DNA of 64,000 nucleotides from Piliocolobus tephrosceles (GCF_002776525.5 NC_045437.1:131846590-131910589), one strand, 5' to 3'; shown: positions 1-15,211, counted from the stretch's first letter. Program-made: numbers and translations. The notes: a model not told the origin generated them from the letters alone.

Positions 1-2885
1 ATAAAGACATAAAATGTTTGAATGTATATGAAAATCAATCAGCAAACATCACCATGGTCATCTGATAAACTCTCTTAAATTCTCTAAGTTCATGAATCTT
101 TGAGTAAACTCAAGGAAAGGGTGAGGTGGTATAGATGCTTAATTCCTTGAGCCTTCCAATATGTGATATGTTTACATAAAGGGTGTCATGGACATCATTA
201 TTCTGATCTGTTTACATGCCCTTCTGTCTGTTGACAAAAAGGAAGGGGCTTTTCTTGATCTCTGAGTAAATCAAAGCCCCGCAGAAAAGCCAAGTGCCAT
301 TTTCACCGTGGGTGAAGTGGAGTTATGCAATTTAAGGGCATGTCCTTTATCTCATCTTTTTGTGGGAGCCCAGCATAAGAGCAGGGCATGTCGGACACCA
401 GCACATTGTTGGAAGACCTCATTGGAACTGGTGGATCATATTCCCTGGGTCCATTTGGGGAAGGACTTAGTGAGGTCCACCCAAATGTACTGTCCCTGCT
501 GCACTTTTGTAATCTAACGCCCAGTGGAGACTTTTGATGAAACTCCCTCTTGGCCACAAAATGTCTGTGGACCCTCCTTTGTGCCTCAGTCCCTTGGTGG
601 TCCTTGAGGAGATAAGATGTAAAAGCCTTTATTTGGTGATCTTCTGCTTAGTGTGTTTAGAAGCAAGCCATCAAGGGCCAATGAGAGAGAAATACTTGGA
701 AGATGATGGTCATCAGGGATAAGATTAAAACCTGCCTGAGAAGAGATCTGCGCTGTGTGCCTGGCTCAGTGAAGTGTGTTGGTTACTGTTTGATGCCCGA
801 CAGGCAGGTTGACTGGCTGACGATGAATGAGTCCAGAAAGTGTTGTTAGGCTTGTACTACAGTTAGAGGTGAGGAGGGTATCATTCCATGTATCCGTGGC
901 ATATCCCAATTCATTAAAAAAAAAAAAAATCAAGATTGTATTACATAAGGGATTTCTGCTCTAAACCTTATTTGGGGCTTGTGTTGGGATTCAAATAAAA
1001 GATTTTGTTTTCAGGCCTTCCTAAAAAGGCACTCAATTATTGGTGAAAAGCCAAAAAGGACCAGTTGTCCATTGATGCTACAGGTAATGAGTAGAGTAAA
1101 AACTAAATTATATCTATTCCCATTTTCCAACTGCAGCTAATTAAGGGTAGCTCATTTAAAAACAGACCTAATTTAATCTCTAATATAAGTATTCAATTAA
1201 AGTTGTTCCCACTGCTTTCTTCTCAGAAGGCTGCTTTATACATTTATATATGATGCATTTATGGTGTGAATCCTTCTAAGGATCCAGGTGGTAATAGGAA
1301 AGTGCTTTCAGGACTTCCTAATTGCCCAAATTAAATAATATGTATGTAAATGGAGATTGGGGTGTAAATTGTGCACTGCAGTGCTACAAGGAATTGAGCC
1401 CCTAGATCCTGCTATCTTTCAGCCAATCAGAATCAAGTGCTCCCCGTTTTATTCTGTACTACTTAGAATAGTTTATTGCATTATTAAATACATGTTACAA
1501 GAAGCACATTGTTGTTTAAGACTCATTGATTTAAGTAGAACTATTCTTATAAAGTTCCATAGGCTTTTACATAAAAAGAGAAGAGCCCATATAAAATTAT
1601 AAAACCTTAATGTAATAAAACAGCCTATAATATAATATTCTCCCATTTTCTGAAGAAATCACCAAAAAATTTTAATGAGTTTATTAGAACTACTGTTTGT
1701 GAATCCTGGGATGTCATGTCTAATTAGACTTAATGGATTTAAGTATTTCTTTAATGAAATCTCTAGCTTAACTCACCAGGATTATATTCCTTGTCCTCCT
1801 GCCCTTAAAATGATTTTACTTTATTTTTATTTTAGGTGGCATTAAAAAGAAATGAAAGACTATGATTCTGCCTCATTCTCAGATGGATATAGTGAAAAAT
1901 ACAGTGCTTATTATGAAGTTAATGTGAATTACCATGTAATTACCACTGGCTGCACTGTAATGATTATTTAGTTACCACTGAGCATTCTCTGCCAAATAAC
2001 ACACATTATTTCATAGGAAGCGTAGAATTAACTCAAGTCATCCCGGAACTCAGGGAGAGAGTATATTCCTGATCTCTTTCGTTGAGTCTAGGCGCTGCTA
2101 ATGTTAACATCTAAATAATCAAGCTTGGAGCAAACCGACAGCAGAACAGGATATGAGTTTACATGATTTGATTTGCTGATGTTTTAAACACTTAGCAGGA
2201 GACAGCTATAGAAGCCAATTAAATCTCTCCAAGGTGCATAGAGTTATCTCCTTTGTGAGAAACAATTTAAGGGAATTGCATTGGCCCTTTAACTGAGGGG
2301 AGAAAAAGCATTAGGAATGAAATTTCAGATGCAAAGTGCTGATCAATCCTGCCTCCTTTTGTGTTTTTCAGCTTTGTGCTGTTTAGGTTGTTGCTATTTT
2401 AAAGGATTTGCACTTTTATTTTGCAAGCACAGGGTTATGTTAAACTTTTCTTTGGCTATTGATTATGACGTGCTTTAAACAAGGCATTGTGTCTAAAAGA
2501 GTAAAACAAAAGCAAAAACCAAAAACATGTCAGTACATTCTGTCCCTTTCAGATACTGCATCTTATTTAGTGTACCGGAATTCCCAGTTTAAAGTAATCA
2601 CAAAATTTATGGAGAAACGGATAAAAAAGGTTGTAAAATATCGATTTGAGGAAAATAATAACACAACTCATCTATAATAAGAAGAAAAATGAAGCAATAA
2701 TTCAGGGGGTATCGAGCGGCTTGCTGCTGGGAGTATTGATCCAGTCCTTTACGGTATAAGATCGCACCTGAGATTGCTCTGAAAGAAAGAACAGCATTCC
2801 TTCGCTCATTATTTCTTAGATACTATCGCCTCGTTACATGGGTCCTGCAGAGTTGGAATAGTTGCGGCTGGGAAAGTGGGACCTG

Positions 2886-2910
2886 CAATAATAATAATAA
2901 ATAAATAAAT
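2886..2910. repeat. (TAA)n/(TAAA)n microsatellite
   Basis: Short ATA/AATA-type tandem repeat within a stretch otherwise free of repeats. Confidence 0.85.
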
Positions 2911-5269
2911 AGCTCAGAAATCTATATTGCCTTAAAGCCACCGTGCCTGGTCTTAATAACACATTGGCTCTGGTTTTATAAGTTCTTCATTGCCTTACAG
3001 TAGCTAATGACAATTCCTATGTTGTGTGGTTCATTTAGGGGCCGAACAGATCTTCATCTTATATAATGGGGTCTCGTGTTTGGAAGGAATTCCTGTCTTG
3101 GCTGTTGTATTTCTTGTTAAGTCACTAAATTGAAAACTATACATTTATGCCACGTTGGGCCAAGGAAAATGTTGGCGTTTGCTTTAATGCGGCATTGTTT
3201 TACATTTTAAGACAATTTTTGGACTCGGCAGGACTATGATGGTTCCGGAGAGAAATATTTAAATAAATTTGGCCTCAAACTTTGAAATTCAAGTTCATAA
3301 GTCATGAATTTCTGATTTGTGATAACTGTGAATTTATTAATTCACCCATAATTTCTAAAGTCTTAAAGAGCAAATCTACTTGGCAATGTACTATCATCAC
3401 AGTGAGGCCTTAAAACGGCAGACTATTTCATTCCCGAAGAATTCTAGGTTCTTTTCAGACTTTAAGATGATCTTGCAAGTAGTATTGAAGAAACACGAAT
3501 ATTTTGCTCTCACTTTTTTTTTTTTTTTTTGAGGGGAGGGTGCAATAATATTCAAATTCCAATTTAAAACATTTTGCATAGCTATTATGTTCCAGGCATT
3601 TTCTATGTTCTGTGACCCAGAAAGGTGAGGTTCTTGTCCCCAAAACACCTATATTCCAGTGAGAGAAGGAAGGCAATACACAAGAGGCAGAGAAGATAAT
3701 AATCAGATTGGCAAAAGTGTTAAGAAAGAAATAGGGAGGATGATCTGGTACAGTGCAATGAAAGGAGCTAGAGGACTTCTTTAGACAGCCATGTGTACCT
3801 TAGAATTTGTACAGTATACAAATGGATAGCACTGTAAGCCCTCACAGCATCACCCGGGTACACTTGTTTTTATTTCCAAGCAACTGTGGACTTTCCCCAG
3901 TGCTCATGCTATGCTATCATTTGCCCAGAAGATTCACTCTCCCTATCCCATCCCCCAGCCACTCTGCGATCATTATCTAGAAATATGAGCTGTACCAGCT
4001 GACTATGTTCTCAGCAGATCAAGCTTCCTGAAATTTCAATAAGCATTGATTCATGTCATTGTAACAGATCCTTGAAATTGTTGTTTCTGTAATATCTGTC
4101 TCTCCATTTCTGACTCTAAAAGAAAAAAAAAAAATAGTTCCATGGAACAAGAGGCTTATGCCTGGTGTCAATAAAGGTGAATAGAGGGGGAAGGATGGAG
4201 AAGCAGAAAGAATAAGACATCTAACTATCAAGACTAACTCCCAAAGCAGCTTTCAATAAACTGCAAAGCACACCCCTCCTTCTTTATCCACATAGTAAGA
4301 TTGAAAGTCATCACTGAGTCTTAAACTGTGAATATTGAAATTGTGAGATGTATGGTACATTTAGTGGAGACGTCGGTGAAGTGCACAAGTCATTTTAACT
4401 TTGTCTTTTAATTTTCAAGATTTATTGGTTCCAAGGGAAGAGAATATTTATAAACGTTTTAGGTATTCACAAAACATGTAGTTGCCAAACAGTGCAAAGA
4501 ATGAAAAGAAATCATCATTATGAAGCTGGATGATTCAGGAAATGTGGTGATAAATATGGGAGTGACAACATATTATCTCAGCCTTCTCTAGCTCCACATT
4601 TTTGAGTCATGATTATCAAGTGTATCACTGCAGGGAGTATGCTAAGTCAGTTTGGAGCTAGAGGAATTTTAGTTTTAAAAGAATAACCATGCAATGTTTG
4701 GGAAGTACAAATACAATAAATGATGTCAAGTCATCTCAGTTTGAATAAATATATATTTTATAATTTGCTTCTGTCTTTTAATTTCTCATAATGAAAAGAA
4801 AGTGGCAAGCAACAAGAAAGCAATTAATCGCAACAATGATTACTTAGCTTCTGTAGTGCCTGAATTAAAAAGAACATTAAGATTACTTTTCTAATAGTTC
4901 ATATGTTTTTTTCTTTTTAAAAAATCGTTGATGTTTTATAAAGGGCAGGTGCATTTGAATTGTTCTAAAATACTAGTTTTTCCCTTGTGGGCAGATTGTC
5001 AAAAATTAACTGTTGGCCATTCTGCTGGTTGTTTCGTAGTGTAGTCTCAAATTCATGAAGATAAATGTCATATCCTAGCTAATCTATTGTAATCCTTCTC
5101 TGTTGTGTGCTTCCTTTAATTTGAGACAGGCCGATTATTGAAATACAAACTTGTGACCGTCACTGTGATTTTCTTATGTGTATGAGTCCTCTCTCATCAG
5201 CCCAGAGCTTTGTATTCAGCAGTACCCACTAGATGTTGAGCAATGAATGGATCAAGAGTCAAGACCTTG

Positions 5270-5460
5270 CCCTCTGGCCATAGACACATTACATTATCAC
5301 ATAAACCTCTATTTTCTTACCTCAATAATGGAGAAAATAAATAAGCATATCTTCTTCACTAGTTTGTTGTGACGATTGAAATAATACAAGTAAAGTACTT
5401 GGCACATTATAAATGGTACATATGAAGAACTCAAAAAATGGTAGTTATTGTTAAAGACTT
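5270..5460 (+). mobile_element. MIR SINE fossil
   Basis: Diverged MIR with TTGTTGTGACGATTGAAATA and AAAGTACTTGGCACATTAT near the 3' end. Confidence 0.6.
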
Positions 5461-5599
5461 CAAGTAGTTCTCAATCTGTGATTATCTCAGAGTTTACTTC
5501 CACTTGGTTTGCAAGTGTATTTCCAGTGCCTCGTACTATGCCTGGTCTAGAAGATGCTCAAAAAGTGCTTGCTGAATGAACAAAGCCCCTGATTCTTAT

Positions 5600-5870
5600 T
5601 AATAAATAACAAACAGCTACTGCTGCTAACACTCACACAAAGCACTTACTCTACCACACACTATTTTAAGCACTCAGCATACTTTTAGACATCTAATCTT
5701 AAAAACAACACTACCAGACAGGTACCATTATCACTGTATTACAAATGAAGAAACTGAGTCAAAGAGGTGTTCAGCATTTGCTCAAGGTCATGCAACAAGA
5801 AAGTGGTAGAGGCAGTTCTTTTACACAGGCAGACTGGCTTCAGAGTCTAGGCTCTTGTGCGTATAACACG
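5600..5870 (-). mobile_element. MIR SINE fossil
   Basis: Reversed MIR: AAATGAAGAAACTGAGTCAA, then CTCAAGGTCATGCAACAAG and the GGCAGACTGGCTTCAGAGTC end. It lies tail-to-tail with the preceding + strand MIR. Confidence 0.7.
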
Positions 5871-5917
5871 ATCTTCAGTATTTAGGCACAAAGGTAATGG
5901 AAATGTTGCACTCTGCC

Positions 5918-6060
5918 CCATTTATTCATTCAACAAATATTTATTAATCGTCCTCAGTATGTTAGTTACTGGAGATACCATGTACATAATGTGCATAATG
6001 AGCAAAGATGTGCATAATCCCTGCCCTCATAGAAATTATAGTCTAACAGGTCTGATTTCC
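5918..6060 (+). mobile_element. old interspersed repeat fragment
   Basis: The stretch TTATTCATTCAACAAATATT followed by AATCCCTGCCCTCATAGAAA is typical of a common ancient mammalian repeat. A diverged relative seems present near 7965-8190. I cannot name the family. Confidence 0.45.
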
Positions 6061-9000
6061 TCAAGTTTCAATTTGTTCCATACTTTCCTCAGTGACTCTT
6101 GTAATGAGAGACAGTTAAAGTCTGACTTGATGCAGTAGAAGGGAGGCTATAAACATTTGCAGGAAGGAGAGTGCAGGGCTAAGCCTGGAAGGGAGACAGT
6201 TAGGGTGGTATTGTACTCATCAATATGGGTTACCCAGCATACAACCCACCTTTCCTTTAGAGTATATAGGATGTATGCATGTAACATGCCTTTTGAAGCC
6301 CTGGATGCCACCGAAGCCCTTTTCCTCTGTCAAATTTTGTAAGCAGACGTGTGGTCTTGCCGTCTGTACCACCACACGGACATCTGGGTCCAAACTGAGC
6401 AAAGCATTGCTCCAATTTAGCCACAAGGAGGCGAGCTCGTGGCTCAGCCTGTGAAGGGTGTTGGAGTATTTGGAATGAGCCCACTTTGTCTTTTTTTTTT
6501 TTTTTTTTTCCAGTATGAGGGTCAGAAGTCATGTTTTTTTACAGAAAGGCTCCACTAACTTTATGTTCAGTGCCTCAACTTCAAGGCTACAGGAATTAGT
6601 GCCCATGTGTCCACATTTTAAATCTGTGGCAGAATGTCCTAAATCCATAGGCACACACAAACCATGGCACATGCATAAATTTCACACTGCTCTGCTTGTC
6701 TCTCCAGTTTGAATTTGCCCTCTTCATTATTTAGTTAATTCATTTGTTCATTTTTTCATTCATTCATCTATTTCTTTATTAAATGGTTACTGGGAAATTA
6801 AAAAAAAATGGCAGCTGCAAGGATAGAGTTTGCAAGTTAAGCACCACAAGCACAATGACTGGCAGAGAGTTAAAGTCCTGTAATGGTTGTCAGATAAGCG
6901 GATTGATGAAGGAATAAAAGGGAATTCCAAAACCATTACATTTATACTTCAAGAGGTTATTCTTCAAGAGGAATGGATTCAAGTAAAATATTCTAAGTAA
7001 TTTTTGAAGAATGAGCAAGTTACTCAATTTAAAAAAAATAAAGGGGGCAAAAGAAAAAATCATATTTGTCCCAACAGGATTCAGTGATTTTACAAAACAA
7101 ATCCATTGATCTAGACTCTCCTAGTTTTGTCTACCTCTTCCTGTGATCACCAGTCAAGATGACTGATTACCCTGGGAAAGGCGCTATAGACTATCTCATA
7201 AACAGAAAAAAAAAAAAAAAATCTCACACTTGGTCAGAAGGCAGCCCAAACACTTCATCTCCAGAGGCTGGGAAAGTTGATCTGTGGTTGAGATTTGGCC
7301 AGAGGGAAAAAGCCTGCCAGAATGAGAGCCTGGAATCTGGGGGGCTCAACCAAGATGCCAGTAGAACTCACCTCAAGAGCCGAACACATTCAGCAAGTTA
7401 GCACTCAGGGCCAACTACAGAACTTACTAAGGTTTGCTGCTGAGCTCTTGAGCTGCTGAAGTACCACTGACATTTTGGCCAAGTTAGGAAATTTTAGAAA
7501 GGGAACCTTAAAAACAAAAATATCTGATTTCACACTTTGCTTTTTTCAATAGGAAAACTACCAGATGTCTTTACCCTATTTCATTCAGAATCATAGGTGA
7601 TCTTTCACCAAATTAGGTTTTGAATATTTGGGTGCTAGTGTTCGCTTCCACTGATAGGCCCTGTCCCAAACTCCCTCAAACATAGAGGTTCTCCCAAAAT
7701 CCTCTCATGGCAACCATTTTCCACGAAGCCCCTCTCCCTCCAAGGGCCTTGTACCAAGGCCCTTGCAGGCCTCAGCCTTTGTTTTCTTTTTTAAAATTCT
7801 GTGGGAGTTCCAAGTCCATCAAATATCTCAAAATGCCTTCACAATCCCTGTCTTTCTTTCCACTTTTAGGCCTTCAGCTAGTTAATCCCAATAAAGATTT
7901 AGGAGCTTGAAAATAAAATGAACTTCCTAAAGTAGAAGTAAGTCTATTGGTCTCTTGAATTTCATTCTCTTTTACTGAATGTCAACTATGTGCAAAGTGT
8001 GGTGCAAAACGCTAAAATAGGAGACAGGTGCAGAGCAAGGATGAACAGGAGGCAGACTGTGCTGGCATATGATGCAAATCAAAGTGACAAAATGCTCTGG
8101 TAGAAATCTGGGTAAATGGCTAGGGAGAAGACAGCCCGACCTGGGAGTCCAGGGAACTAGAGAAGTGGGGAGGGGATATGGCCAGGGGGCTCAGAGTAGG
8201 AAAGATTACTTTAAATGTGTGTTTTCTACTTTTTCCCTAATTACTGAGCTCCATCTTCTTAAAAAAGGGCAATGTGTAACATTTATATGTGAAAAAAATA
8301 AAATAAAACATTAGTTTATAAGAAAAGTAGGTTTTATAAGAAATTATAATAATCATCATCTATCCCCTTTTAATTTTACTTCTCAGCCATAATATGTTCT
8401 ACAATAGTCCAGGACCTTATACAAATGATTTCCCAAACTCATTGTTGGCATTGTCCCTCTCTGTCCTCTTAATTCCTTATCTCCCTGACCTCTCATGAGA
8501 GATTTGAGGTTACTTAGGATAGTTTTATTTTCTTTATCATGCTATGGAAAATCCTGAGCACTCACTTGAATTCAATTTTGAGTAAGAAAAATTCCTTGCA
8601 ATTCTAATTGTTTGCATTGAATTGAGTAGCGTTTCCAATATTCATCCATTGTCACCTAAACACTTTTGTTTAGAGCAAAATAAGGTGCTTATTACAATGA
8701 GTCAAATATTCGGGGGTCTTTGTCAGGTCAGGATGGTGTTTTTGATCTGGCCAAAATGTAGTATATGCTAATACATTTTCTAACTAGAAAAAATCCAAAT
8801 CTGATATCATAGATTTGGAATCAAGGCTGGTAGGTGGCATAGGTTGAAGAGGCTCTTTTGGAAAAGATATTGAAAGAATAAATGAATGAATGAAGAATAC
8901 TACAGCCTGGATTTAAGAGTAAACCATATCCCTTGCTTCCCTCTCAAGATGGCCTTGTGTGGATTCTTACATTATTGAAGCTTTGGAGCATTTTACTAGG

Positions 9001-10262
9001 AAATCCTTTCTTTCTATTGCAACATTGTGGCAATCAGGCTGCTCTGTCATTTGAGCACTGGGGACTGAGATGTGTGTGAATGCTGTGGTCAGCTAGGTCT
9101 GAGCTCAATGAAAAGTCATTGCCTGAGGGTTACGTAACTTGACTGCTACAGGTAGGGAATGGCCTTTCACCAACACCACAGATTTATTGACTTTTGGGTG
9201 GGAAAAGTCAGCTTTTATATTTCAAGAGAGTAAATCACCTCTGGTTAATCGTGAAGCCTTCAAAGGCTATTTAGGATGGTGAACTTCTGCTAGAGCTTCA
9301 TGCAGTAATATGTAAAATATGTAGTGGACCAGAAGTTTACAGTTTTGACTAATAGAATGATTAGTCAATGAGTAATACTTCAAGTTTGCCAAGTCCCAGT
9401 TTATAACTGGACCTTCATAAGCCAGCCTCATGTTCTAACAGTCAGAAGCACTCTAGACTAGCAACTTTAAACCCTAGTTAGAAAAAAAAAATTAGCAAAT
9501 ACTGTATTTTGGCCAGAAAAGAAAATCCAGGGCTATAACATTTTACCAGGGACTCATGTTAACATTTGGTCTACAACAACTTTGTTTATAGGATACTCAT
9601 GCAGGTAAGCTTTGTGGTTGTCACAATATGTCTGAAAGGAAACATTTTTTGGAAGTAGAAATTTGAGAAAGCTATGGTGGTGCTATTAAGTAACACAGAC
9701 CATGGAGAATTTGATCAATGAAGATCAACAACTTTGATGAAATAGTTTTTACCTGAATAATGAATAATTTATTTTGCCTAACAGTCTATATTGCTAAAAA
9801 GGTGAAAGCAGTGGTCAATTTAATGAAGAAAAGTGCATTCACTCGAAGTTTTTGGCAGAAAGGAGAAAAAAATATCTAGTTGATTGATTTCCTTAATTTG
9901 CTTTCCAGCTGGTGGTTTTGGTGTGGTAGAGACACTTCATGGGGTTCCTGCCTTTAGTTATGCTAGTTGTAGCAGACCACTACCTTGAATCAAGAAAGCA
10001 TGTTGGTCTAAGATTAGAGCCAGAACCCATTAGAAGGCTAGAATTTTTTTCCACTAAAAGTTACTTTATAAATTCTTGTGTTTTGTCCTGTTTCTAGGTA
10101 TATGTTTAAATGGTTTCAAAATTGATTGCTTTTACTAGTTCTTTTGTTGTTGCTGACAGTTGTGGAGAGAGTAAGATGGAGATACACGCAGCCTTTTCTT
10201 ATTAACAGATTTCCTGTTATACATGTATTAAGATTGTCGGCTTCTACTCCTGTTTCCTTCTT

Positions 10263-10293
<31 letters not shown>

Positions 10294-10299
10294 TTTTTT
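10263..10299. repeat. (CT)n followed by poly-T
   Basis: About eleven CT units run into 14 or so T. A 23-base A tract (10382-10404) lies 80 bp further on. Confidence 0.9.
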
Positions 10300-11734
10300 A
10301 AAGCTTTCACTTGTTTCACCAGAGGGAGAAAGACTAGCTCAATTGTATTATCCTGTTAGATTGCTTAAATCATGTTTAGACAAAAAAAAAAAAAAAAAAA
10401 AAAATTCTTTCTGCTTTCTTACTACAGTTCATGATTTCCATTTTGTAAGGCATCTTTTCTAAATTTTGTGCTTTATTATTTTTGCGGTGTTGAGCGAACA
10501 AAAACAAACTCTAGTTCATAATTCACTTTAAAGAACATACCCTTTCTTTCTATTTTCTTGTTAAAACCAAATTGTGTGCAATTTGTAGGAAATTGAAACC
10601 ACATTTTTCACTTAACTTTCCAAAATTAAAATTTATGAGGAAAAAGAAGCAATAAAACAGTTACAATCTGGTCATCTATAATTATCTGTGTGGTGTGAGC
10701 AGTTCCACATTTGAAAAAAGTGACACGGATAACTTATCAAGATTTTACAACCATGGGACATTTTACTTCTTATTTGCTGCATTGGAGCCAAGATCTCCAC
10801 AAAATGCTAAAAGTTACACTGTCAAACGTTTGAAAGTTACATGTGTGAAGAGGAGTTTTGAAATGTATAGAAAACAATGGATAGTATCTAAAAACAGTTG
10901 TTTTCCTCCCTCACTCAATAATGAAATGTATTACAGTAAAAATTTGCCATTGTACTGTTCTTATTTCCAGTATTGTTCTTGATTTCAGTTACTTTAACAT
11001 TCTCTTGTCACGCTCTACCGGGTAGGAGAAAAACCACAGAATTAGCGAGATGAACTATTTCTGTTTATTGGTGCTGCCATTGTTGTTTTGGTATCTCCAC
11101 TTCTAAAGCTATCTGCATCCTTATAGATTTCCTGAGAAATGGATCCTTGAAGACATTCAAGTCCTAAGCTGTGATTTTTTTCTCTTGGAATAAATAATTT
11201 TTCCCCTTTTAATCTTGCCATCTAATTGTTTCTAAGTTAGAATCTAAAACTTTTTGCTATTATAAGAAATTTGGTACTTCAATCCTAGTTCTTAATAGAG
11301 GGCAAGTTCATTTAACAATGACTCCTTTGTGGAAATATGCTCATATTTAGACAACTTGATGCAGCTGTGGTGAAGTCATTTGTGTTTTCATTCAGTAAAC
11401 GTTTACTGAGTATCTATTTAGTTTCATGTCTTCTGTTAGAATCTAAATATAGAGTGGGGAAGAAAACACTACAAATAGTACCACACATAGTAATTACTCC
11501 CTTGAACCTTAGCATGATCAACATCATTCTGGATAAAAATTTATCGATGGACAGATCTTTGGAAGTACAAAAAAACCGTCTAAAACCACTACAATCCTGA
11601 GTCTCGACTTAAGCTCAACTGAAATTGTACCCTTGCCTCAGCAACTTACAAATGCTCAAATGTTTTATAAATATTTTGGCCATGTCCATTTCTTGATTTG
11701 TAAGTTTATTCTGATCAATATATCACAATTTTAA

Positions 11735-11985
11735 AAACGTATTCATTTAATGGATAAGTACTTATTGTATAACACAGTCTTCTAAGTGTTTTACAAATAT
11801 TTAGCCCATTGAATCCCCAAACATCTTCTATAAGGAAGGCACTTGACTGTCCTGATTGAACAGGTAAGGAAACTGAGACATAGATTAAGACATTTGCCAG
11901 AGTTACTCAAGTAGTGAGTGGAGGAGCCTAGCCAGACCGTCTGACTCCAGAATTCTTTCTCTTAACTGCTCCATTGTACTCTTTC
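11735..11985 (-). mobile_element. MIR SINE fossil
   Basis: Reversed MIR: GGTAAGGAAACTGAGACATA, then CAGACCGTCTGACTCCAGAA and CTCTTAACTGCTCCATTGTA. Confidence 0.72.
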
Positions 11986-12189
11986 CTCAGTACTTCAATA
12001 TTTCTATAACTACATATGTCTTTTAAAAGTGTGATGATCCCTGAGTGTATGATGCTTAGACATATCTGGTAGGATTCTGCAGACAGCTTACTCTGCCTGT
12101 AAGTGGGCAGGTTCCAAAGAGGCATCAGTACAGGAGTCCCTGGCATGTGAAGGCCCTCAGGTCATTATGAGCCAGGGGCAAACGAAACA

Positions 12190-12680
12190 TGTGTCCTACC
12201 TTCCATTCATTCTAAGTTGTTCATTCACCCCTCTCTCTAATACTTGCTTAGATATAAAAATAATATGTGCTAATTTAGAAAATTTAGAGAAAAACAGGAT
12301 AGAATTTAAAGAGTTAAAATCATCCAATACCCATCACCCAGAGGTAACCGCTAAAAACATTTTTGTGTATTTCTTTCATATTTTTCTATATGTAATATAT
12401 ATGAACATTTTCTTCATATTTGTGGTTATACTGTATATGTGTTTACACACACAGTTTTATATCCTGTTTTTTTACATAGCCTAATAAGCATTTTCCCATG
12501 CATTAAAATTTCTTCATAAACATAATGTTAAAAGGCTGCATCATCTCCCACGGTGTGGATTCACTATATTTATCCATTCACTATTGCTAGAAATTTGTTT
12601 TGTTTATACTTGTATAATGATACAATCTTTGCTGTTTTCTCTAAATTTGATGCTTTAAAAACCATTGTAATTTGTGGTAA
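12190..12680 (+). mobile_element. ancient LINE-like 3'-end fragment
   Basis: The AT-rich stretch containing ATCACCCAGAGGTAACCGCT and CAGTTTTATATCCTGTTTTT resembles 3' regions of old mammalian LINE elements. Family assignment is not certain. Confidence 0.5.
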
Positions 12681-15211
12681 CTAAATGTTCTATCCCTTTA
12701 TGAAGATTTTTTTTAATGCCCTATTTTTTTTGCAAGTGGTAGATTTTTAAAAAAACTTTTGAAATAATTTTTTCATATAGTGCTTTTATTATTTGCACTA
12801 TAAAATGATGCTATAAAATATAGAGTAGAAATAAAATATGCCCAAGTGTACACATGAATTGACGATTAGTCTAGGAAATTATATCTAGCCATAAAGTGAG
12901 AGTATTAAAGCTCTTGTATATATATTAGTACAATCAGCCATACTTTTTAATGATAAGTATTTAATCTATCAGTGTCCTCTTTTTTTATCACCCAGTTGCA
13001 AACTAGATTCATTTTGGATAATTACCTTTGGTACTAAATGTATATTATCTGCCCAGTTAGGAAATAGGTTGGAGGGAATTCAGAAATCAATAGTAATAAA
13101 GTAAACAGAGAAAATGGAATGTATTTCCTCTCTTACCATTTGTTTGAACCCACGCTACGAAAGACAGGGACCCTGTCTAATGGATGTCAGAGGACCACAT
13201 GTAAACCCCATTGGGAATGGCTCTCCTTTAAGAATTGATCTGATATTTCAGGAAGTATCTTATTGTTTGAATATTAAAATGGTAGGTACTTGATGACAAC
13301 TACGATGCTTTGACTTCTGCTGTTTACAGAATCGATTTCAGTTTCTCTTTCAATGTTTTTGTATCTATTACTGGGTGCACCTCCTTTCTCTCTCAACCTC
13401 TCTTTAGCCTTCATAAAACAATTTTTGACAGAGCATTAATGTTAGGTTTACCAGTGTTATCCTAACCACAATCTCATTGTCCAAAGGGAGATAAAAATCC
13501 AGTGTCCCGTATTGTTGACTACAAAAGAGGCTCTCTGTAGTTTCAATGTTGATGTCATCATGAGAAAAAATAATTCAATACTCAGAATGGGACCTGTACT
13601 TCTACTTTAGCACAAACATGGGAGTTAGTTTACCTTGCCCAGACTTCTAAATATTCTAGCAGGCTAATGAAACTCTGAGAAAAGGCATGTCCAGCTTCCC
13701 TTGTTAATATGCTAAATCCCACAGCCAAGAAAATATTCCTGCTATGTAAAAGAAACTCATCACTGCTATTAGTCAGTGTATATTCACCTCCCTCATGTAA
13801 TATAAAAGTATTACCTGTTTTCCCCCAGTTCTAAACTCTATAGGAGCTTATTGACTTATGTCACAACTAATGGCATTCCTAGGAGGTATACTAGAGCCCA
13901 CTTTCACAGTTTTCTACCAAGTGTTGACTTCACTGTAGCATGGTTGATCCTAGACTCGTGACCTGATTTGGCGGTGCCTTCCACAACAAAGTTTCAAGGC
14001 CAGGAATATAGTGAGTTAGGAATCTCCTTCTGTGTTTAGAGGATTATAGTCACTGTTGGTTTTAGAATCTTGGCCAAGGGGCAGACTACTAGATCCTGAG
14101 TTTATTTCCAAAGCAAAAGCAGGAAATCTAAAGAGATGGCATTGCATATTTTGGGAGGTGGATCTTCTTCATGATTTCCAGTATTTTAATGACGATTAGA
14201 AAATTGTTTTTGATAGGACCCAAGTAGTTTCAAATTCCAAAAGAACTTAAATATGCTTCTATCTTTCACAAAGTCCAATTGTAAATGATGTCTTTATTAG
14301 CAGAGATACATACTCTCACACCCTTGTGACTTTAAGAGGCCACGTACTCGGGAAGAGGTATGTGTTTCCTCAAGAAGCTTGTTTCTCCTGGCATAGAAGG
14401 GCAGTCAGTCTAGGTCCTCTTCCACAGGGAATTGCCATGCTATGGGTCACGACTTGACAAGATTGCTTTGGGGACACACCTCAAACTCTTGCTTAGGTTT
14501 CTCTGCTCTGGAGAGACAAAGTGGAACTTTCAAACAGGCCAAATATTTCAAGAGAGAAATCTGCAGTTAGTTTTCTTCCCCCCTCCTTTGATCATTATAC
14601 CATCCTTTTACATCTGCCAGGCTCTATTTGCAAGCTTCATCTTCCCTCAGTAGGCACATTTGAAGCCTGCTTAACTGGTATGCAGAGGGCAGAATGGCAT
14701 TATTTGTGATTCCTTTGCCACTGACTTGGAGCGGTGATAGGAGGATGTCAGTTTTGCAAGGGCAGCATTATTTGATGCTCTTGCTGCTCAGCCCCAGAAC
14801 GCTCATTTGGTTGTGAAGATGAGCACTTAATATGCTCTCTTCTTTTCTCTCCTGTCCCTTCCATATTCCTGCTGAATCTCACATTCCTCTAAGCACAGCC
14901 CTGAGAATGCCAGCCTTCAGACAAGCCAGAAAGAAGACACTCTGTGAAAATGGGGCATTAATGGTTTGTGAATCCAAAGATAGTTAACTGATATGTGCAT
15001 TCAATTAAGATTAGTTTTTCCGTTAAAAGACTCCCCAGGAAGAGCAGCTTTATTCTCATTTCTGGGGTATGAGCAGTTAATGAAGAAGGCATACCAGAAT
15101 TCCACCCACGTTATCCGGAATTGCCTCTGGATTCCATAACCGTTTTCAACTTACTTGATGAGGGGAAACTTGCCAGGTGAGATTAAACAAGCTGGAAGAT
15201 GGTCATGGAGA

